Positions 31,913-41,586 of a stretch of 64,000 nucleotides of DNA are shown piece by piece; the stretch's first letter is position 1; every line of letters begins with the position of its first letter. Source of the stretch: SZUA-430 sp040080835 (GTDB taxonomy: Bacteria; Pseudomonadota; Alphaproteobacteria; Micropepsales; Micropepsaceae); assembly GCA_040080835.1 (NCBI GenBank), contig JBEBHP010000018.1:28979-92978 (forward strand), given 5' to 3'. The position numbers and the translations under genes were made by a program. Under the pieces are notes generated by a model, which saw only the letters and a program-made list of their open reading frames with translations, was not told the DNA's origin and did no database searches.

Positions 31913-33823
31913 TCAGCGGCTTGGCTTTGATTCGCTGACGGCGTGGGACTCCGCAAGATCAAGCCTGTCCGTTTCAACCCAGCCTTCAACCGCTTTGGTC
32001 TTGTAGTTCATCTTGATGCGGGTCCAGATCGGTTGCACCTCAAGCACGGAGACTTCAGCGCCGCGCTCCACCCTGACGATCGAGCGTTCGGTCTTCGCAG
32101 GTCCCGTTCTCAGTCTGGTAGTCCGAACAACCACGGAAGTCGGCAACAAGGTCTGAACTGGCACCGGAGGTATTGGCTGAATGGAAGCTTGGTCTGTTGC
32201 AGGCGCAGACGCCTGCATGAATTGCGGCAATAGCAGTATCGCAGCTACGGTGCATACGACGCCAACCAGAACGTCTCTGGCGTAGGGTCGTATGCGGATG
32301 GCTACGCCTTTTCCCGCATTTTTGGACGGTTCCTGTTCCTCACAATTGTGCAGGGCATCAGTCGTGTTCAACAGCTTCTTGTGCTCGCGCTGAAGATCCT
32401 GATCCCGGCCGGCGAGGGAAGCGCGCAGCATGCTGATTTCATTCTCAAGGCGAACATTGTCGGACGCAGACACGCGTTGCGATGCAAGTCCGATTTCCGC
32501 AGCTTCCGCGCGAGCCGTTATGCGCTTGATGTCGTGTGCAGTCTTTCGTTCCCATTCAGATCGGGAAAGTTCATGCGCGCGTAAAAGCTCATTCTGACGA
32601 TCACGTTCGTGGCGAAGTGCATTTTCGTATTCAGACCGCAGCACCTCCACTTCGTGTGCTCTGGCGGTGCGTTCCGCCTCAAGACCCTTCGTCAAGCGCT
32701 GCAGGGCATTGTCCCTTTCAACGATCACCAATTGAAGGGTAGACAACGTGTCCCGCAATTCCTTCACCGCGGCGTCACCACTGGTGTTCTGATGCCCGGT
32801 CGTATGAGACAGCTGAGCCGCGACTGCTTCCTGCAGTTTGGCTTCCCATTTCTGGTTGAGCTGTTCAATCGCAGCCGCTTCCCTTGCTTGCCAGCTGCGC
32901 TGCGCCTCCAGCAATCGTCGATCTTCTTCCGCCTTCCATGCGACCTTTGCAGCGTTCAATTCACCATCACGGTCGCCGGTCGGATGGCCAGCAGAAGGTG
33001 CAGTCTGGTTCGCCTTGGCTTCACCGATCTGCAATTCCATTTGTCGCCGGAGAGCATCCGTGCGCGATGTTTCCTCTTGTTGCCATGCAAGTTTGGCCGT
33101 AGCCAGTTGTCGAGACGCTTCTTCGTTCCACTCAGCCTTCGCAGCCTGTAGCGCAGCAGCGTTGCGCGTCTGCTCCTGTTGCAGGACCTCGGCGTGAGCA
33201 AGCACTGTCTGCTTCTGAAGCTTGCCTTCCCACTGCCGGTTCAACTCCTGAACGCGATTGGCTTCGTTTGCCTGCCAGTCCTGCTGTGCCTTCGACAGCT
33301 TCTCAGTCTCTGCAGCAAGCCATGTGGCTTTCGCAGAATTGAGTCGCTCTTCCGCCTCGGCGAGTTGGGCCTGCAGGGAATCCAGGGCATTCTGCGTTGA
33401 TGACAACTGCTCTTTGAGTTGTTGGGTGTCCTGATCGTTTCCGCTTGCTCTGCCGCCAAGTGCTACGGTTGAGCCCAGAATTTCTCGTACGTTCTGGCTC
33501 AGAACGGCGAGAGTATCTCCCCGCTCGATACCGATGACTCGGATCGTGATCGAGTGATCGGCCGTTGTGCCTTCAAGGAGCTGATACTTCAGATCAGGCA
33601 GATCTTCTGCTGCGAGCGACCAGGATTTTTCTCCCGCTCTTGCGCCAGCGGAAAAGCGCGCCTTTGAGGGCAGGTGCTCAAGCCGGAGAGTCAGGCGGCC
33701 GTGCTTCTTGTATGATTCGATCACAGGCAGGAAGTTTATCGGGTGGTCGACCAGCACGTCAGGACGGGTGTCGGCGTTGCCTACCCTCAAGTTGCTCTCG
33801 TGAGCACGCGCTTTGAGCGCCAT
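31913..33823 (-). CDS. Long coiled-coil membrane protein with C-terminal SH3-like domain
   Basis: A 636-residue protein. Residues about 1-120 form a globular N-terminal region with beta-type sequence (RLTLRLEHLPSKARFS). Residues 130-490 are Gln/Glu/Ala/Lys-rich coiled coil with Trp-containing repeats of the type ATAKLAWQQEE. A single membrane helix lies at about 513-533 (VLVGVVCTVAAILLLPQF). The end is a bacterial SH3-like domain (VVVRTTRLRTGPAKTERSIV, then VQPIWTRIKM and EGWVETDRLDL), predicted to face the periplasm and bind peptidoglycan. No family name is recognised for the whole. Confidence 0.75.
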   Translation of the reverse strand: MALKARAHESNLRVGNADTRPDVLVDHPINFLPVIESYKKHGRLTLRLEHLPSKARFSAGARAGEKSWSLAAEDLPDLKYQLLEGTTADHSITIRVIGIERGDTLAVLSQNVREILGSTVALGGRASGNDQDTQQLKEQLSSTQNALDSLQAQLAEAEERLNSAKATWLAAETEKLSKAQQDWQANEANRVQELNRQWEGKLQKQTVLAHAEVLQQEQTRNAAALQAAKAEWNEEASRQLATAKLAWQQEETSRTDALRRQMELQIGEAKANQTAPSAGHPTGDRDGELNAAKVAWKAEEDRRLLEAQRSWQAREAAAIEQLNQKWEAKLQEAVAAQLSHTTGHQNTSGDAAVKELRDTLSTLQLVIVERDNALQRLTKGLEAERTARAHEVEVLRSEYENALRHERDRQNELLRAHELSRSEWERKTAHDIKRITARAEAAEIGLASQRVSASDNVRLENEISMLRASLAGRDQDLQREHKKLLNTTDALHNCEEQEPSKNAGKGVAIRIRPYARDVLVGVVCTVAAILLLPQFMQASAPATDQASIQPIPPVPVQTLLPTSVVVRTTRLRTGPAKTERSIVRVERGAEVSVLEVQPIWTRIKMNYKTKAVEGWVETDRLDLAESHAVSESKPSR

Positions 33824-34086
33824 GTCTTTGTCCCCGGCGAAGTCAATTCAAAATGCTTCTGGGAGCAATATTGGCTGAGTGAAGTTAAGTAAGCGTCGAA
33901 CGTGGACAACTGATGCAGACGTGGTTTCGGAACTCTTTACCGGGTACCTCGAGTTGAAGGTTTCGGCCGAACTCGCGGCGCAAATTGCGCGGTAAACATT
34001 TGGTTAGCGTTGCAAAGCGGTTCCAGGCGACATTCGGAGAAACGCACATCGCAACTATCTGCACCCGAAGTGCCGGGCGAAGCGCT

Positions 34087-34497
34087 CTAGGATCCCCCTG
34101 GCACCTGGCGCCTTGAACCGCCAAGGCATTGCGAAGTCGCGTGGTCCCCTCTCCAGGTCAATATCAACACACCACCACAATGGCGAGCAGCGCCTGGAGC
34201 GGACTGAACCCGTGTCGATGTCCCGCCGTGATCACCGATGACGATAAGCCTTGGGCGAGACGCTGTCGCCTGTTGCTGGACATCTGTCGGGTTGTCACTG
34301 CTCTCGACGACGTGCTCGACGACGATACGCCGCACCTTGGCCGAATGATGAGGCGCCCGGTGCTGAGGGTATGTATCGAACAGATCTGATCGCCACTGGT
34401 CCTTCGACCAGGCCATCGGATTGATGGCGTCCTCGGCCGCAGCACAGGACACCGTCGCACAAACGGCTACTAGAAATGCAAATGTGATCTTGCCCAT
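34087..34497 (-). CDS. Possible secreted hypothetical protein
   Basis: A 136-residue frame. The first 22 residues are a good signal peptide (MGKITFAFLVAVCATVSCAAA) and the next 40 look protein-like. From about residue 75 onward the composition resembles a non-coding frame (Arg/Gly/Cys-rich), so the gene may be frameshifted or spurious in its second half. No family is recognised. The 263 bases on its far side, up to the coiled-coil gene, hold no evident gene. Confidence 0.35.
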   Translation of the reverse strand: MGKITFAFLVAVCATVSCAAAEDAINPMAWSKDQWRSDLFDTYPQHRAPHHSAKVRRIVVEHVVESSDNPTDVQQQATASRPRLIVIGDHGGTSTRVQSAPGAARHCGGVLILTWRGDHATSQCLGGSRRQVPGGS

Positions 34498-34861
34498 TGG
34501 CTATGTCCCCATATCGTGCTTCCAATCGGAATACGTGCAAGACGTGTTCCGGCCCATGCCTTGAAAGCAACGATAGGAATACTATCACGCGTCTCCCGGC
34601 CGCCGGGAAATAAAGACGCTTAAGGGGCTTGGTTAATCGCAGTCGTCAGAAGTATCACGCGAAGAGGCTGATCAGTGTGAAGACAAGAGTAATGGCTGCA
34701 AGGTCTGTCATCTCGCTTCGACCGGACAGGTTTCTGCCAATGAGTTTGCGCATCTCGAACAATCCTCCAAACCGGGTGTATCCAGCTCGGAGGAGGAGTT
34801 TACCCATTTTCTATGAACAGGGCCGGACGAACCTGTTCAGCCCGCGTTCATCGGTAGCCGG
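34498..34861. other. Intergenic stretch downstream of thiC
   Basis: No convincing gene. The minus strand carries a 32-codon frame (about 34660-34755) with a hydrophobic end (MTDLAAITLVFTLISLFA) that could be a tiny membrane peptide, and a short GC stem near 34597. Both are weak. Confidence 0.3.
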
Positions 34862-36691
34862 TCATTTCGCAGTTGCAGGCGACCCCTGGCTGGGGACATA
34901 GACTTCGCCCCCGGCCAACACGAATTTCTGGCTCATGTCCGCAAGGCCCTTCTCGCGTTCTGCAAGTTTTGCCGCGTAGTCCCGGACATCCTGCGTGATT
35001 TTCATGGAACAGAATTTCGGCCCGCACATCGAGCAGAAATGCGCGGTCTTGTGTGCATCCTTGGGAAGCGTCTCGTCGTGATAGGAACGCGCTGTCTCCG
35101 GATCAAGTGCCAGGTTGAACTGGTCTTCCCATCGGAACTCGAACCGCGCACGTGACAGCGCATCGTCCCACAGGCGAGCGGCCGGGTGCCCCTTCGCGAG
35201 GTCTGCAGCATGCGCGGCAATCTTGTAGGCGATCACGCCCTGCTTGACGTCGTCACGGTCGGGAAGCCCGAGATGCTCCTTCGGGGTCACGTAGCAAAGC
35301 ATGGCAGTGCCGAACCACCCGATCATGGCAGCACCAATGGCGCTTGTGATGTGATCATATCCCGGAGCCACGTCAGTCGTCAGGGGCCCGAGAGTGTAGA
35401 ATGGCGCTTCGCCGCAGACCTTCAACTGCTTGTCCATGTTGGCCTTGATTTTGTGCATCGGCACATGGCCTGGCCCCTCGATCATGACTTGCACGCCGTG
35501 TTTCCATGCGACTTTCGTCAACTCACCAAGCGTTTCAAGTTCAGCGAACTGCGCAGCGTCATTCGCATCCGCGATTGACCCGGGGCGCAGGCCATCGCCC
35601 AGCGAGAAGCTCACATCATAGGCCGCGAGGATCTCGCAGATCTCGTCAAAGTGGGTGTAAAGGAAGCTCTCCTTGTGATGCGTCAGGCACCACTTGGCCA
35701 TGATCGACCCGCCACGCGAAACAATGCCAGTCGTCCGGTTGGCAGTCAGGTGGATGAACGGCAGGCGCACACCGGCGTGAACAGTAAAATAATCAATGCC
35801 TTGCTCGCACTGTTCAACCAGAGTGTCCCGATAGATTTCCCAGTTGAGGTCTTCTGCAACCCCATCAACCTTTTCAAGCGCCTGGTAGATGGGGACCGTA
35901 CCGATTGGAACAGGTGCATTGCGAATGATCCATTCGCGGATGTTGTGAATGTTGCGACCCGTGGACAGGTCCATGACCGTGTCGGCGCCCCACCTGATGG
36001 ACCAGACAAGCTTTTCAACTTCATCCCCGACCGACGAAGTCACGGCAGAATTGCCGATATTCGCATTGATCTTGACCAGGAAGTTCCGGCCGATCGCCAT
36101 CGGTTCGAGTTCGCCATGATTGATGTTCGCGGGGATGATCGCGCGGCCGCGTGCGACTTCGTCCCGCACAAATTCAGGTGTTACAACGTCTGGAATTGAT
36201 GCACCGAAATCTTCGCCGTCGCGGGCGAGCTTCGCGCGGCCTAGATTCTCGCGGATGGCGACATACTCCATCTCGGCCGTCACAATGCCGGCCTTGGCAT
36301 ACTGAAGTTGCGTCAGTCTCTTTCCGGACTTCGCGCGCCTCGGTCGAGACGTTTGGGGGAACATCGCAACTAGCCGGTCACCGGTTGCACCTCCATTGTC
36401 ATTGGGGGTGACCGGGCGCCCGTCGTACAGCTCACTGTCGTTTCGCGCCTCGATCCACGCATCGCGGATTTTTGGCAATCCCTTCATGATGTCGATCGTG
36501 ACGCTGGAATCTGTATACGGTCCCGACGGGTCATACAGCCGCACAGGCGCCTCGTTTGCACTTGGATGCAGCGTGACCTCGCGGAATGGGACGCGCAAGT
36601 CAGGATGCTGTTCACCGGGTACGAAGATCTTTTTCGAACCGGGAATCGCACCCGTTGTGATTTGAAACGGAGATTTGTGCTGAATATTCAT
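34862..36691 (-). CDS. thiC: Phosphomethylpyrimidine synthase
   Basis: Radical SAM enzyme that converts aminoimidazole ribotide to hydroxymethylpyrimidine phosphate in thiamine synthesis. It has 609 residues, the usual length, with the conserved DPSGPYTDSSVTIDI region and the C-terminal cluster motif CSMCGPKFCSM (CxxC and a third Cys four residues on) that binds the 4Fe-4S centre. It is preceded by a TPP riboswitch on the same strand, so it is repressed by thiamine pyrophosphate. It stands alone without other thi genes and interrupts a set of envelope genes. Confidence 0.98.
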   Translation of the reverse strand: MNIQHKSPFQITTGAIPGSKKIFVPGEQHPDLRVPFREVTLHPSANEAPVRLYDPSGPYTDSSVTIDIMKGLPKIRDAWIEARNDSELYDGRPVTPNDNGGATGDRLVAMFPQTSRPRRAKSGKRLTQLQYAKAGIVTAEMEYVAIRENLGRAKLARDGEDFGASIPDVVTPEFVRDEVARGRAIIPANINHGELEPMAIGRNFLVKINANIGNSAVTSSVGDEVEKLVWSIRWGADTVMDLSTGRNIHNIREWIIRNAPVPIGTVPIYQALEKVDGVAEDLNWEIYRDTLVEQCEQGIDYFTVHAGVRLPFIHLTANRTTGIVSRGGSIMAKWCLTHHKESFLYTHFDEICEILAAYDVSFSLGDGLRPGSIADANDAAQFAELETLGELTKVAWKHGVQVMIEGPGHVPMHKIKANMDKQLKVCGEAPFYTLGPLTTDVAPGYDHITSAIGAAMIGWFGTAMLCYVTPKEHLGLPDRDDVKQGVIAYKIAAHAADLAKGHPAARLWDDALSRARFEFRWEDQFNLALDPETARSYHDETLPKDAHKTAHFCSMCGPKFCSMKITQDVRDYAAKLAEREKGLADMSQKFVLAGGEVYVPSQGSPATAK

Positions 36692-36773
36692 TTCGCGCCA
36701 ATCCTTCCCATGGTTCGCTGTTCAGGTTCGACGGGAATGGAGCGGGGCGCGCGCAAATGGATTGCACCGCCAA

Positions 36774-36865
36774 TCCGATCCCTCCGCCGGCGTAACCCGG
36801 ATCAGGTTCAAAGGGTGGTCGCGCGATGTGCGCCGATCTCAGCCAGTAAAGGCCCCCCTTCGGAC
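36774..36865 (-). promoter_or_regulatory. TPP riboswitch upstream of thiC
   Basis: Classic THI element. Reading on the minus strand, it has CCGAAGGGGGGCC, the conserved GGCTGAGAT, ACCCTTTGAACCTGATCCGG and GTTACGCCGGCGGAGGGA. The P1 stem closes with CCGA/TCGG. It ends about 80 bases before the thiC start. Binding of TPP would reduce thiC expression; the remaining leader is short, and no clear terminator is seen, so control of translation is likely. Confidence 0.95.
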
Positions 36866-36921
36866 GGGCGGCACTTTCTACGTATTGTGACCTTGGGTCA
36901 ACGGCGGATTTGTTACGGGTT

Positions 36922-38718
36922 CTAGACGGCTTCGTTCTCTGTGCCCCGTGACTTTGCTTCGGCAGCGGCTTTCATGGCCTGGCCCAGGCGACCGTCAAGC
37001 TCGGCGACTTTTGATCTCAGTACGGCTGCTTCGTCTCTTGATTTTGCGGCTTCGTGCAACAGGGCTTCTAGCGACACAACCCTGTTGCGCAAGCTGTTGA
37101 ATTCCATCGACGACTGCGCCGATGACAGCAGTCTGGATTCTACGTCGGCAAGTCGTGCTTTCAGCAGATCGACGTCTTCGCCGGCGATGGGTCTGTTGCC
37201 CTGCGTTGTCGCTTCAGCGAGCCTTGCGTCCAGGTTCCTGATCTGAAGGCGAAGGGTCGGAATTTCGGCTTCTTGTCGCTGCGCCTTCTCCAGCGCTTGC
37301 TCAAGTTCAGCGATGCGGGAGTTGAGTTGTTGGGATTCCACACGATCCGCATTTGCTCTGGGCTCTGCCATATCAGCTATTCGCCGCTCGAGGGATTCGA
37401 CTTGCGCCGCAAGCGTGTGTGCTTCCGCGGCCCTCGTTTCAGCGAGCGCCAGCTTCTCTCTCATCACGACATTGTCGGCGCTCTGCATCACCCCGATCGT
37501 ATCGCTTTGGGTCATCGCTGCAGCGGTGTGGGCGAGTTTTGATTCGAGTTCGCTGATGCGCGCACGAAGTGGATCTGTTTCCGATCGCATTGTGGTGATC
37601 GATTTGCTCAGCGCCACTTCCGCCTCGCTCAACTTGTCTTGCAGGTCGGCGATCCGCGTTCTCAATGCGTCTGTTTCTCTGGCCGCGCCAAATCCGGAAG
37701 CAAGCCGGCCTTCCAGTTCACCGATCCGTGCCTGCAGCGTCCGCACTGAACCGGAACTTTTCTCGTGGCGCTGTCCGGCATGGGCGGCCTGCTGCTCCGC
37801 TTCTGCGATGCGCGCCGCCAGCATTTGCGACTGCTGGGACGCCTGGTCGCGCTCGCGTGAGGCAATCACAAGGCTTGCTTCAAGCTCGGACACCCGGCTT
37901 AGAAGTCCCTTTGCAGCTTCCGCAGACTTGTCGTTGCCCTGGCCCGCGTTGATGACTCGCGACTCAAGATCGCGAATTTGCGCGGTGAGCTGCTGGCTTT
38001 TCTGGCTCATTGCGTCACGGTCTCTCGCGGCTTGAACGAGCTGTCCCTCAAGTTCACCAATCCGGGACTGAAGGGATTTCAGCGCTTCGCCTGATCGTTC
38101 GGTTCCACTGGCTGTATTCGCGACCTGACGTTCAAGTTCCTTGTTGCGTGCCACGAGCGATCTGCCCTGCTCGGTCAGACGTTCACGCTCCTTGGCAAAT
38201 TCCGCGAGCTTGCCTTCAAGTTCGATGACCCGCGTCCGCATACCTTCATCAGGCACGATTTGGGCGGCACCAAGATTGAGCGGCTGCGGCGCAGACGCCA
38301 GCGCCTCAGCCTTTGCCTGATACTCGTCCCACTTGGCGCGAGCCTCAAGGTAGCGCGACCGGAACGCATCAACTTCAGCTCTCAGCCTGGAACTTTCTTC
38401 CGCAAGCCTCTTCTCGCTTGCTTGCGTTGCTGCGAGCTCACGTTCCAGTTGCGTCAGGCGGGCAGATACCTCTTCACGAGCAGCGATTCTTGACGCCCGC
38501 GCGCCTTGCGGCATGCCTTCAAGTTCTGCCAGCCTCACCCGGTATTCTTCCATTTCCTTTTCAACGGTAATCGCCCGGTGTCGCGCGTCCAGCGCTTCGG
38601 ACTCCAGCTGTGACTGTCGCTCGGACTTCTGGTTACGGATCAGAAAATACGAGATCACCATGCCGATCAGGCACGCAATGGCTAGGAACAGCCACGTCTG
38701 GGCGATGAGATACATCAT
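36922..38718 (-). CDS. N-terminally anchored long coiled-coil protein
   Basis: A 598-residue protein with one membrane helix at residues 5-26 (IAQTWLFLAIACLIGMVISYF) and then almost entirely coiled coil, about 570 residues, with recurring RIGELEGQL/ARIAELEQAL heptads. Residues about 130-160 are a short Pro/Ala break. No catalytic domain is present. It lies 19 bases after the OmpA/BON gene on the same strand and is probably cotranscribed with it. A structural or scaffold role in the envelope is likely (inference). Confidence 0.75.
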   Translation of the reverse strand: MMYLIAQTWLFLAIACLIGMVISYFLIRNQKSERQSQLESEALDARHRAITVEKEMEEYRVRLAELEGMPQGARASRIAAREEVSARLTQLERELAATQASEKRLAEESSRLRAEVDAFRSRYLEARAKWDEYQAKAEALASAPQPLNLGAAQIVPDEGMRTRVIELEGKLAEFAKERERLTEQGRSLVARNKELERQVANTASGTERSGEALKSLQSRIGELEGQLVQAARDRDAMSQKSQQLTAQIRDLESRVINAGQGNDKSAEAAKGLLSRVSELEASLVIASRERDQASQQSQMLAARIAEAEQQAAHAGQRHEKSSGSVRTLQARIGELEGRLASGFGAARETDALRTRIADLQDKLSEAEVALSKSITTMRSETDPLRARISELESKLAHTAAAMTQSDTIGVMQSADNVVMREKLALAETRAAEAHTLAAQVESLERRIADMAEPRANADRVESQQLNSRIAELEQALEKAQRQEAEIPTLRLQIRNLDARLAEATTQGNRPIAGEDVDLLKARLADVESRLLSSAQSSMEFNSLRNRVVSLEALLHEAAKSRDEAAVLRSKVAELDGRLGQAMKAAAEAKSRGTENEAV

Positions 38719-38737
38719 GACGTCAGTGCTCCGTGCC

Positions 38738-39868
38738 TCATGGGATCACCGAAAATTCAACCCTGCGGTTTGCACCTGGGTTGCCGGGGCCGCTGTTCGG
38801 ATCAGGCTGGGTAGTGCCGACGCCAACGATGAATAATCTATCTTCCACAATTCCCTTTTTGATCAGCAGTTCGGAAACCGCGCGGGCACGCAGTCGACTG
38901 AGATCGGTCGCCGATGCTTCCTCCGGTGTGTCATCAGTGTGTCCTGAAACCTTGAGCTTGAGTTCGGGGCACGTGAGCGCCGTCTGCGTTATCGTTTCAA
39001 CGATCTTTTTGTCACCGGGAGTTATTTCGGTAGAGCCGGGCGCAAAGTGCAAGATGTTGGACTGCATCGCCCGGTCAATCAGGCGTTGGCAATCCGCAGC
39101 GGGCAGTCGCTGCACCGTGGACGGCACGATTGCCGGCTCCACGTTCTCTGCGTCGTCGGTCGCCGGAGTGGACAGGTCCGGCTTTGAAAGATCCGATCGT
39201 CCTTCATAGGGCCGCTTGACGCCATCCATGGCCTTGATGATCTCTTCTTTGATACCGTCGTCGGCCGATTGTCCAAAAATCGAAATCCGGCCCTCCTCAA
39301 ATTGTACTTCGCCGATCTCCAGTTTTTTCAATTGTTGCAGCCCCAGAAGCGCTGTACCAAACCAGTCGCCCGTCGGTTGCCCGCTGGCAACCGACGTCTG
39401 GTCCTCGACCCCCAGCGGGAAAAGCTTTCTGGCCTCGTTGACAAGCTGAAGCTTGAAGCGACGGCTTGGCACGTTGCCCCGCAAGCTGATCTGCTTGTTC
39501 TCTCCGAGCTTTGCCGACCACTGATAAGGATGTTTTGCTGCTGCAATCTTGATGCTCTCGCCATCCACTTTTGTGATGCCGCCCCAGAGCGTCCCGCCGC
39601 TGCCGGCAGCATGCCTGGCAATCTCTAGCACGTCGTCCCGATCGAGCTCGCTCGGGGCAGTACCTGTAAGGATCGCCTTCTGGCCATCGATTTCAACATG
39701 GGCCCAGCCGGCGTCATTCGACTTGAGAGCGGCCTCAACCTTGACCTGAAGCTCGCCAGGAATAAATTTGACTGCGCGAAGTGGACCCACGCCGCGGTCA
39801 TAAAAAGTCGCAAAATAGCCGGTCACGAGCATCGCCGTGATACCGGCAAAAACAATCCACCGCGACAT
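38738..39868 (-). CDS. OmpA-family protein with BON-like repeats
   Basis: A 376-residue protein. An N-terminal membrane anchor (residues 4-22) is followed by about 200 residues of alternating beta/helix of BON type (VEIDGQKAILTGTAPSELD; ENKQISLRGNVPSRRFKLQL; EGRISIFGQSADDGIKEEI), and a C-terminal OmpA peptidoglycan-binding domain (about 272-376) with LKLKVSGHTDD and LSRLRARAVSELLIKKG and NRRVEF. The layout resembles mycobacterial ArfA. The OmpA domain would hold it to peptidoglycan in the periplasm. It heads an operon with the coiled-coil gene. Confidence 0.87.
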   Translation of the reverse strand: MSRWIVFAGITAMLVTGYFATFYDRGVGPLRAVKFIPGELQVKVEAALKSNDAGWAHVEIDGQKAILTGTAPSELDRDDVLEIARHAAGSGGTLWGGITKVDGESIKIAAAKHPYQWSAKLGENKQISLRGNVPSRRFKLQLVNEARKLFPLGVEDQTSVASGQPTGDWFGTALLGLQQLKKLEIGEVQFEEGRISIFGQSADDGIKEEIIKAMDGVKRPYEGRSDLSKPDLSTPATDDAENVEPAIVPSTVQRLPAADCQRLIDRAMQSNILHFAPGSTEITPGDKKIVETITQTALTCPELKLKVSGHTDDTPEEASATDLSRLRARAVSELLIKKGIVEDRLFIVGVGTTQPDPNSGPGNPGANRRVEFSVIP

Positions 39869-40111
39869 GGTTTTCCCATCGCGAAGCGCAAAGCTCTGTC
39901 CTGCCGAAGTTGACGCTTGTGCACTTCATTGATCCCGGGACCATCTCTAGCACCACGTGCGTGCGCGTTGAACCTATTGCCTTGAGTGAGGTGAACAGAA
40001 CATGCGCGCCAAAGTTGCGGTCGCGATGGTTGATGCACGCAGGTGCCTGTCATATCCCTTAACCATCAACCGCCAACTGAGTCGGTTAACTCATTGATTG
40101 AGGCTGAAACC

Positions 40112-40756
40112 ATGACAAGTCTAATCTCAAAACTCGGCTGGCCCGTCTATGCAGGAGCCGCCGGATTTCTCGTTCTGGTCGTGGTCCTCATCTACGCGTT
40201 AGGTGGCGGCAAAGAGTCCGCATCTGCTTTGGCGAATTTGCCGCCCGTCCAGACCGCCGACATTCAGCCAGGCTTCGTCGGCGAACAGCCCTTTGGGGCA
40301 TGGAAACTCGTATGCCAGAATCTGGCGGCCCCGGCCGCTGCAGCTACAGGCGCTACGCCCAAGCGGCTTTGTCGCGCAAATGCGCGCATGATCGTCAAGG
40401 GCCCTAACCAGAAGGCATTGCTCGCTGCCGGATTCAATATTCTCATGATCGACACTGTCAAGAATCCGGCGATCATGTTCCGCCTTCCGCTCGGCGCCCG
40501 CGCAGCGGCAACGATCGGATTTGCAATCGACAAGAATACGATGTTTACGGCACCGCTCAAATGCACTGAAAAGGAATGTGTTGCACAGGGCTCGCTGCCG
40601 GAAGATGCGCTGGCGCAGATGAAGGAAGGGCAGGTCCTGAAATTGATCTATACGATCAAGGACAAGACGCAAAAGGACCGCAAGGTGCGCGTGGACCAGT
40701 TGCTCTACGGGTTTCCTCAAGCCTTCGAAGCCATGACGAGCGCGATGGCATCCTGA
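40112..40756 (+). CDS. Invasion-associated locus B (IalB) family protein
   Basis: A 214-residue membrane-anchored protein. One helix at about 10-30 (VYAGAAGFLVLVVVLIYAL) is followed by the IalB domain: GAWKLVCQ, the Cys-containing KRLCRANARM, MFRLPLGARAAATIGFAIDK and FTAPLKCTEKECVAQG. Four Cys fit two disulfides in the periplasm. IalB relates to host-cell interaction in Bartonella but the family is general in alphaproteobacteria. An upstream in-frame ATG adds 23 poorly conserved residues. Divergent from the OmpA/BON gene. Confidence 0.85.
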   Translation: MTSLISKLGWPVYAGAAGFLVLVVVLIYALGGGKESASALANLPPVQTADIQPGFVGEQPFGAWKLVCQNLAAPAAAATGATPKRLCRANARMIVKGPNQKALLAAGFNILMIDTVKNPAIMFRLPLGARAAATIGFAIDKNTMFTAPLKCTEKECVAQGSLPEDALAQMKEGQVLKLIYTIKDKTQKDRKVRVDQLLYGFPQAFEAMTSAMAS

Positions 40757-40766
40757 CAACAGGGCA

Positions 40767-41585
40767 CTACAGCTTGAAGGGTGACGTCCAGTTTTCTGGA
40801 TCAATCAGTTCAAGTCCCGTAACGGGCTTGTTTTGCTCGCGGGGCATGCAAAGCATGTTGAGCGAGGCCGTGTTGCCAAAGATATTTTCCGCATCGCCCC
40901 GGAAATTGTTTGGGCTGAACAGCGGCGCCACATGCCAATATAGCCGGTAATCCAGTTTTGAAATCTGCTCGATGAGCCGACCCTGGTGCTGTGCTCGATC
41001 ATTTTCGACATAGATGACAGGACGACATTTTCTGATCGTTTCTGTTCCGCCCTGGATGACCTGAATTTCCCAGCCTTCGACATCAATCTTCAAGAAATGA
41101 CAGGCGCCCAGCTCCCAGGAATCCAGCGTGGACACTCGGACACGAAGCTTGTTGCCACCGCCTGTCGTGCCTTGCGAAAGTGAAACCGAGCCAAAGTTTC
41201 CCTTCCCGCCATAATTGGGTGGAGCTATTTCGATGAAGCCAGCAGTTTCCCCAAGACCTTCAGGATACACCAACGCGTTCGTCACGCCATTGATGGTGAC
41301 ATTTGTCGCGAGCAACTGGAAGACACGCTGCTGCGGTTCAAAGGCATAGAATGGTCCCGGTGCACAGGCGCGGGCAAGGAAAACGCTGTGTGAGCCGATA
41401 TTGGCTCCAACCTCAACAACAGTCATTCCCGGTCGGATGGCCTGCCTGAAGACTTCAGTCTCGGCGGAGACATATTCTCCATACTTTTCCAGGGAGCGAG
41501 AGACGTAGATGTCGGATTTGAATACCCACATGGGGCCGTGAGCTGTTTCGACACGGATGATCTGCTCCGATGCAGGCGCTGTCAT
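40767..41585 (-). CDS. FkbM-family methyltransferase
   Basis: A 272-residue SAM-dependent O-methyltransferase-like protein. The SAM loop is VVEVGANIGSHSVFLAR at about 56-72, then FYAFEPQQRVFQLLATNV and the FkbM signature LKIDVEGWEIQVIQGG. FkbM enzymes often methylate sugars of surface polysaccharides or glycans. It begins one base after the upstream TPR-sulfotransferase stop, so they are an operon. Its role in modifying the same substrate is inferred. Confidence 0.88.
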   Translation of the reverse strand: MTAPASEQIIRVETAHGPMWVFKSDIYVSRSLEKYGEYVSAETEVFRQAIRPGMTVVEVGANIGSHSVFLARACAPGPFYAFEPQQRVFQLLATNVTINGVTNALVYPEGLGETAGFIEIAPPNYGGKGNFGSVSLSQGTTGGGNKLRVRVSTLDSWELGACHFLKIDVEGWEIQVIQGGTETIRKCRPVIYVENDRAQHQGRLIEQISKLDYRLYWHVAPLFSPNNFRGDAENIFGNTASLNMLCMPREQNKPVTGLELIDPENWTSPFKL

Positions 41586-41586
41586 T

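Noticed and set aside
34629..34901. 90-codon plus-strand frame downstream of thiC
   Set aside because: Arg/Ser-rich, no ribosome site, overlaps the thiC end; likely chance.
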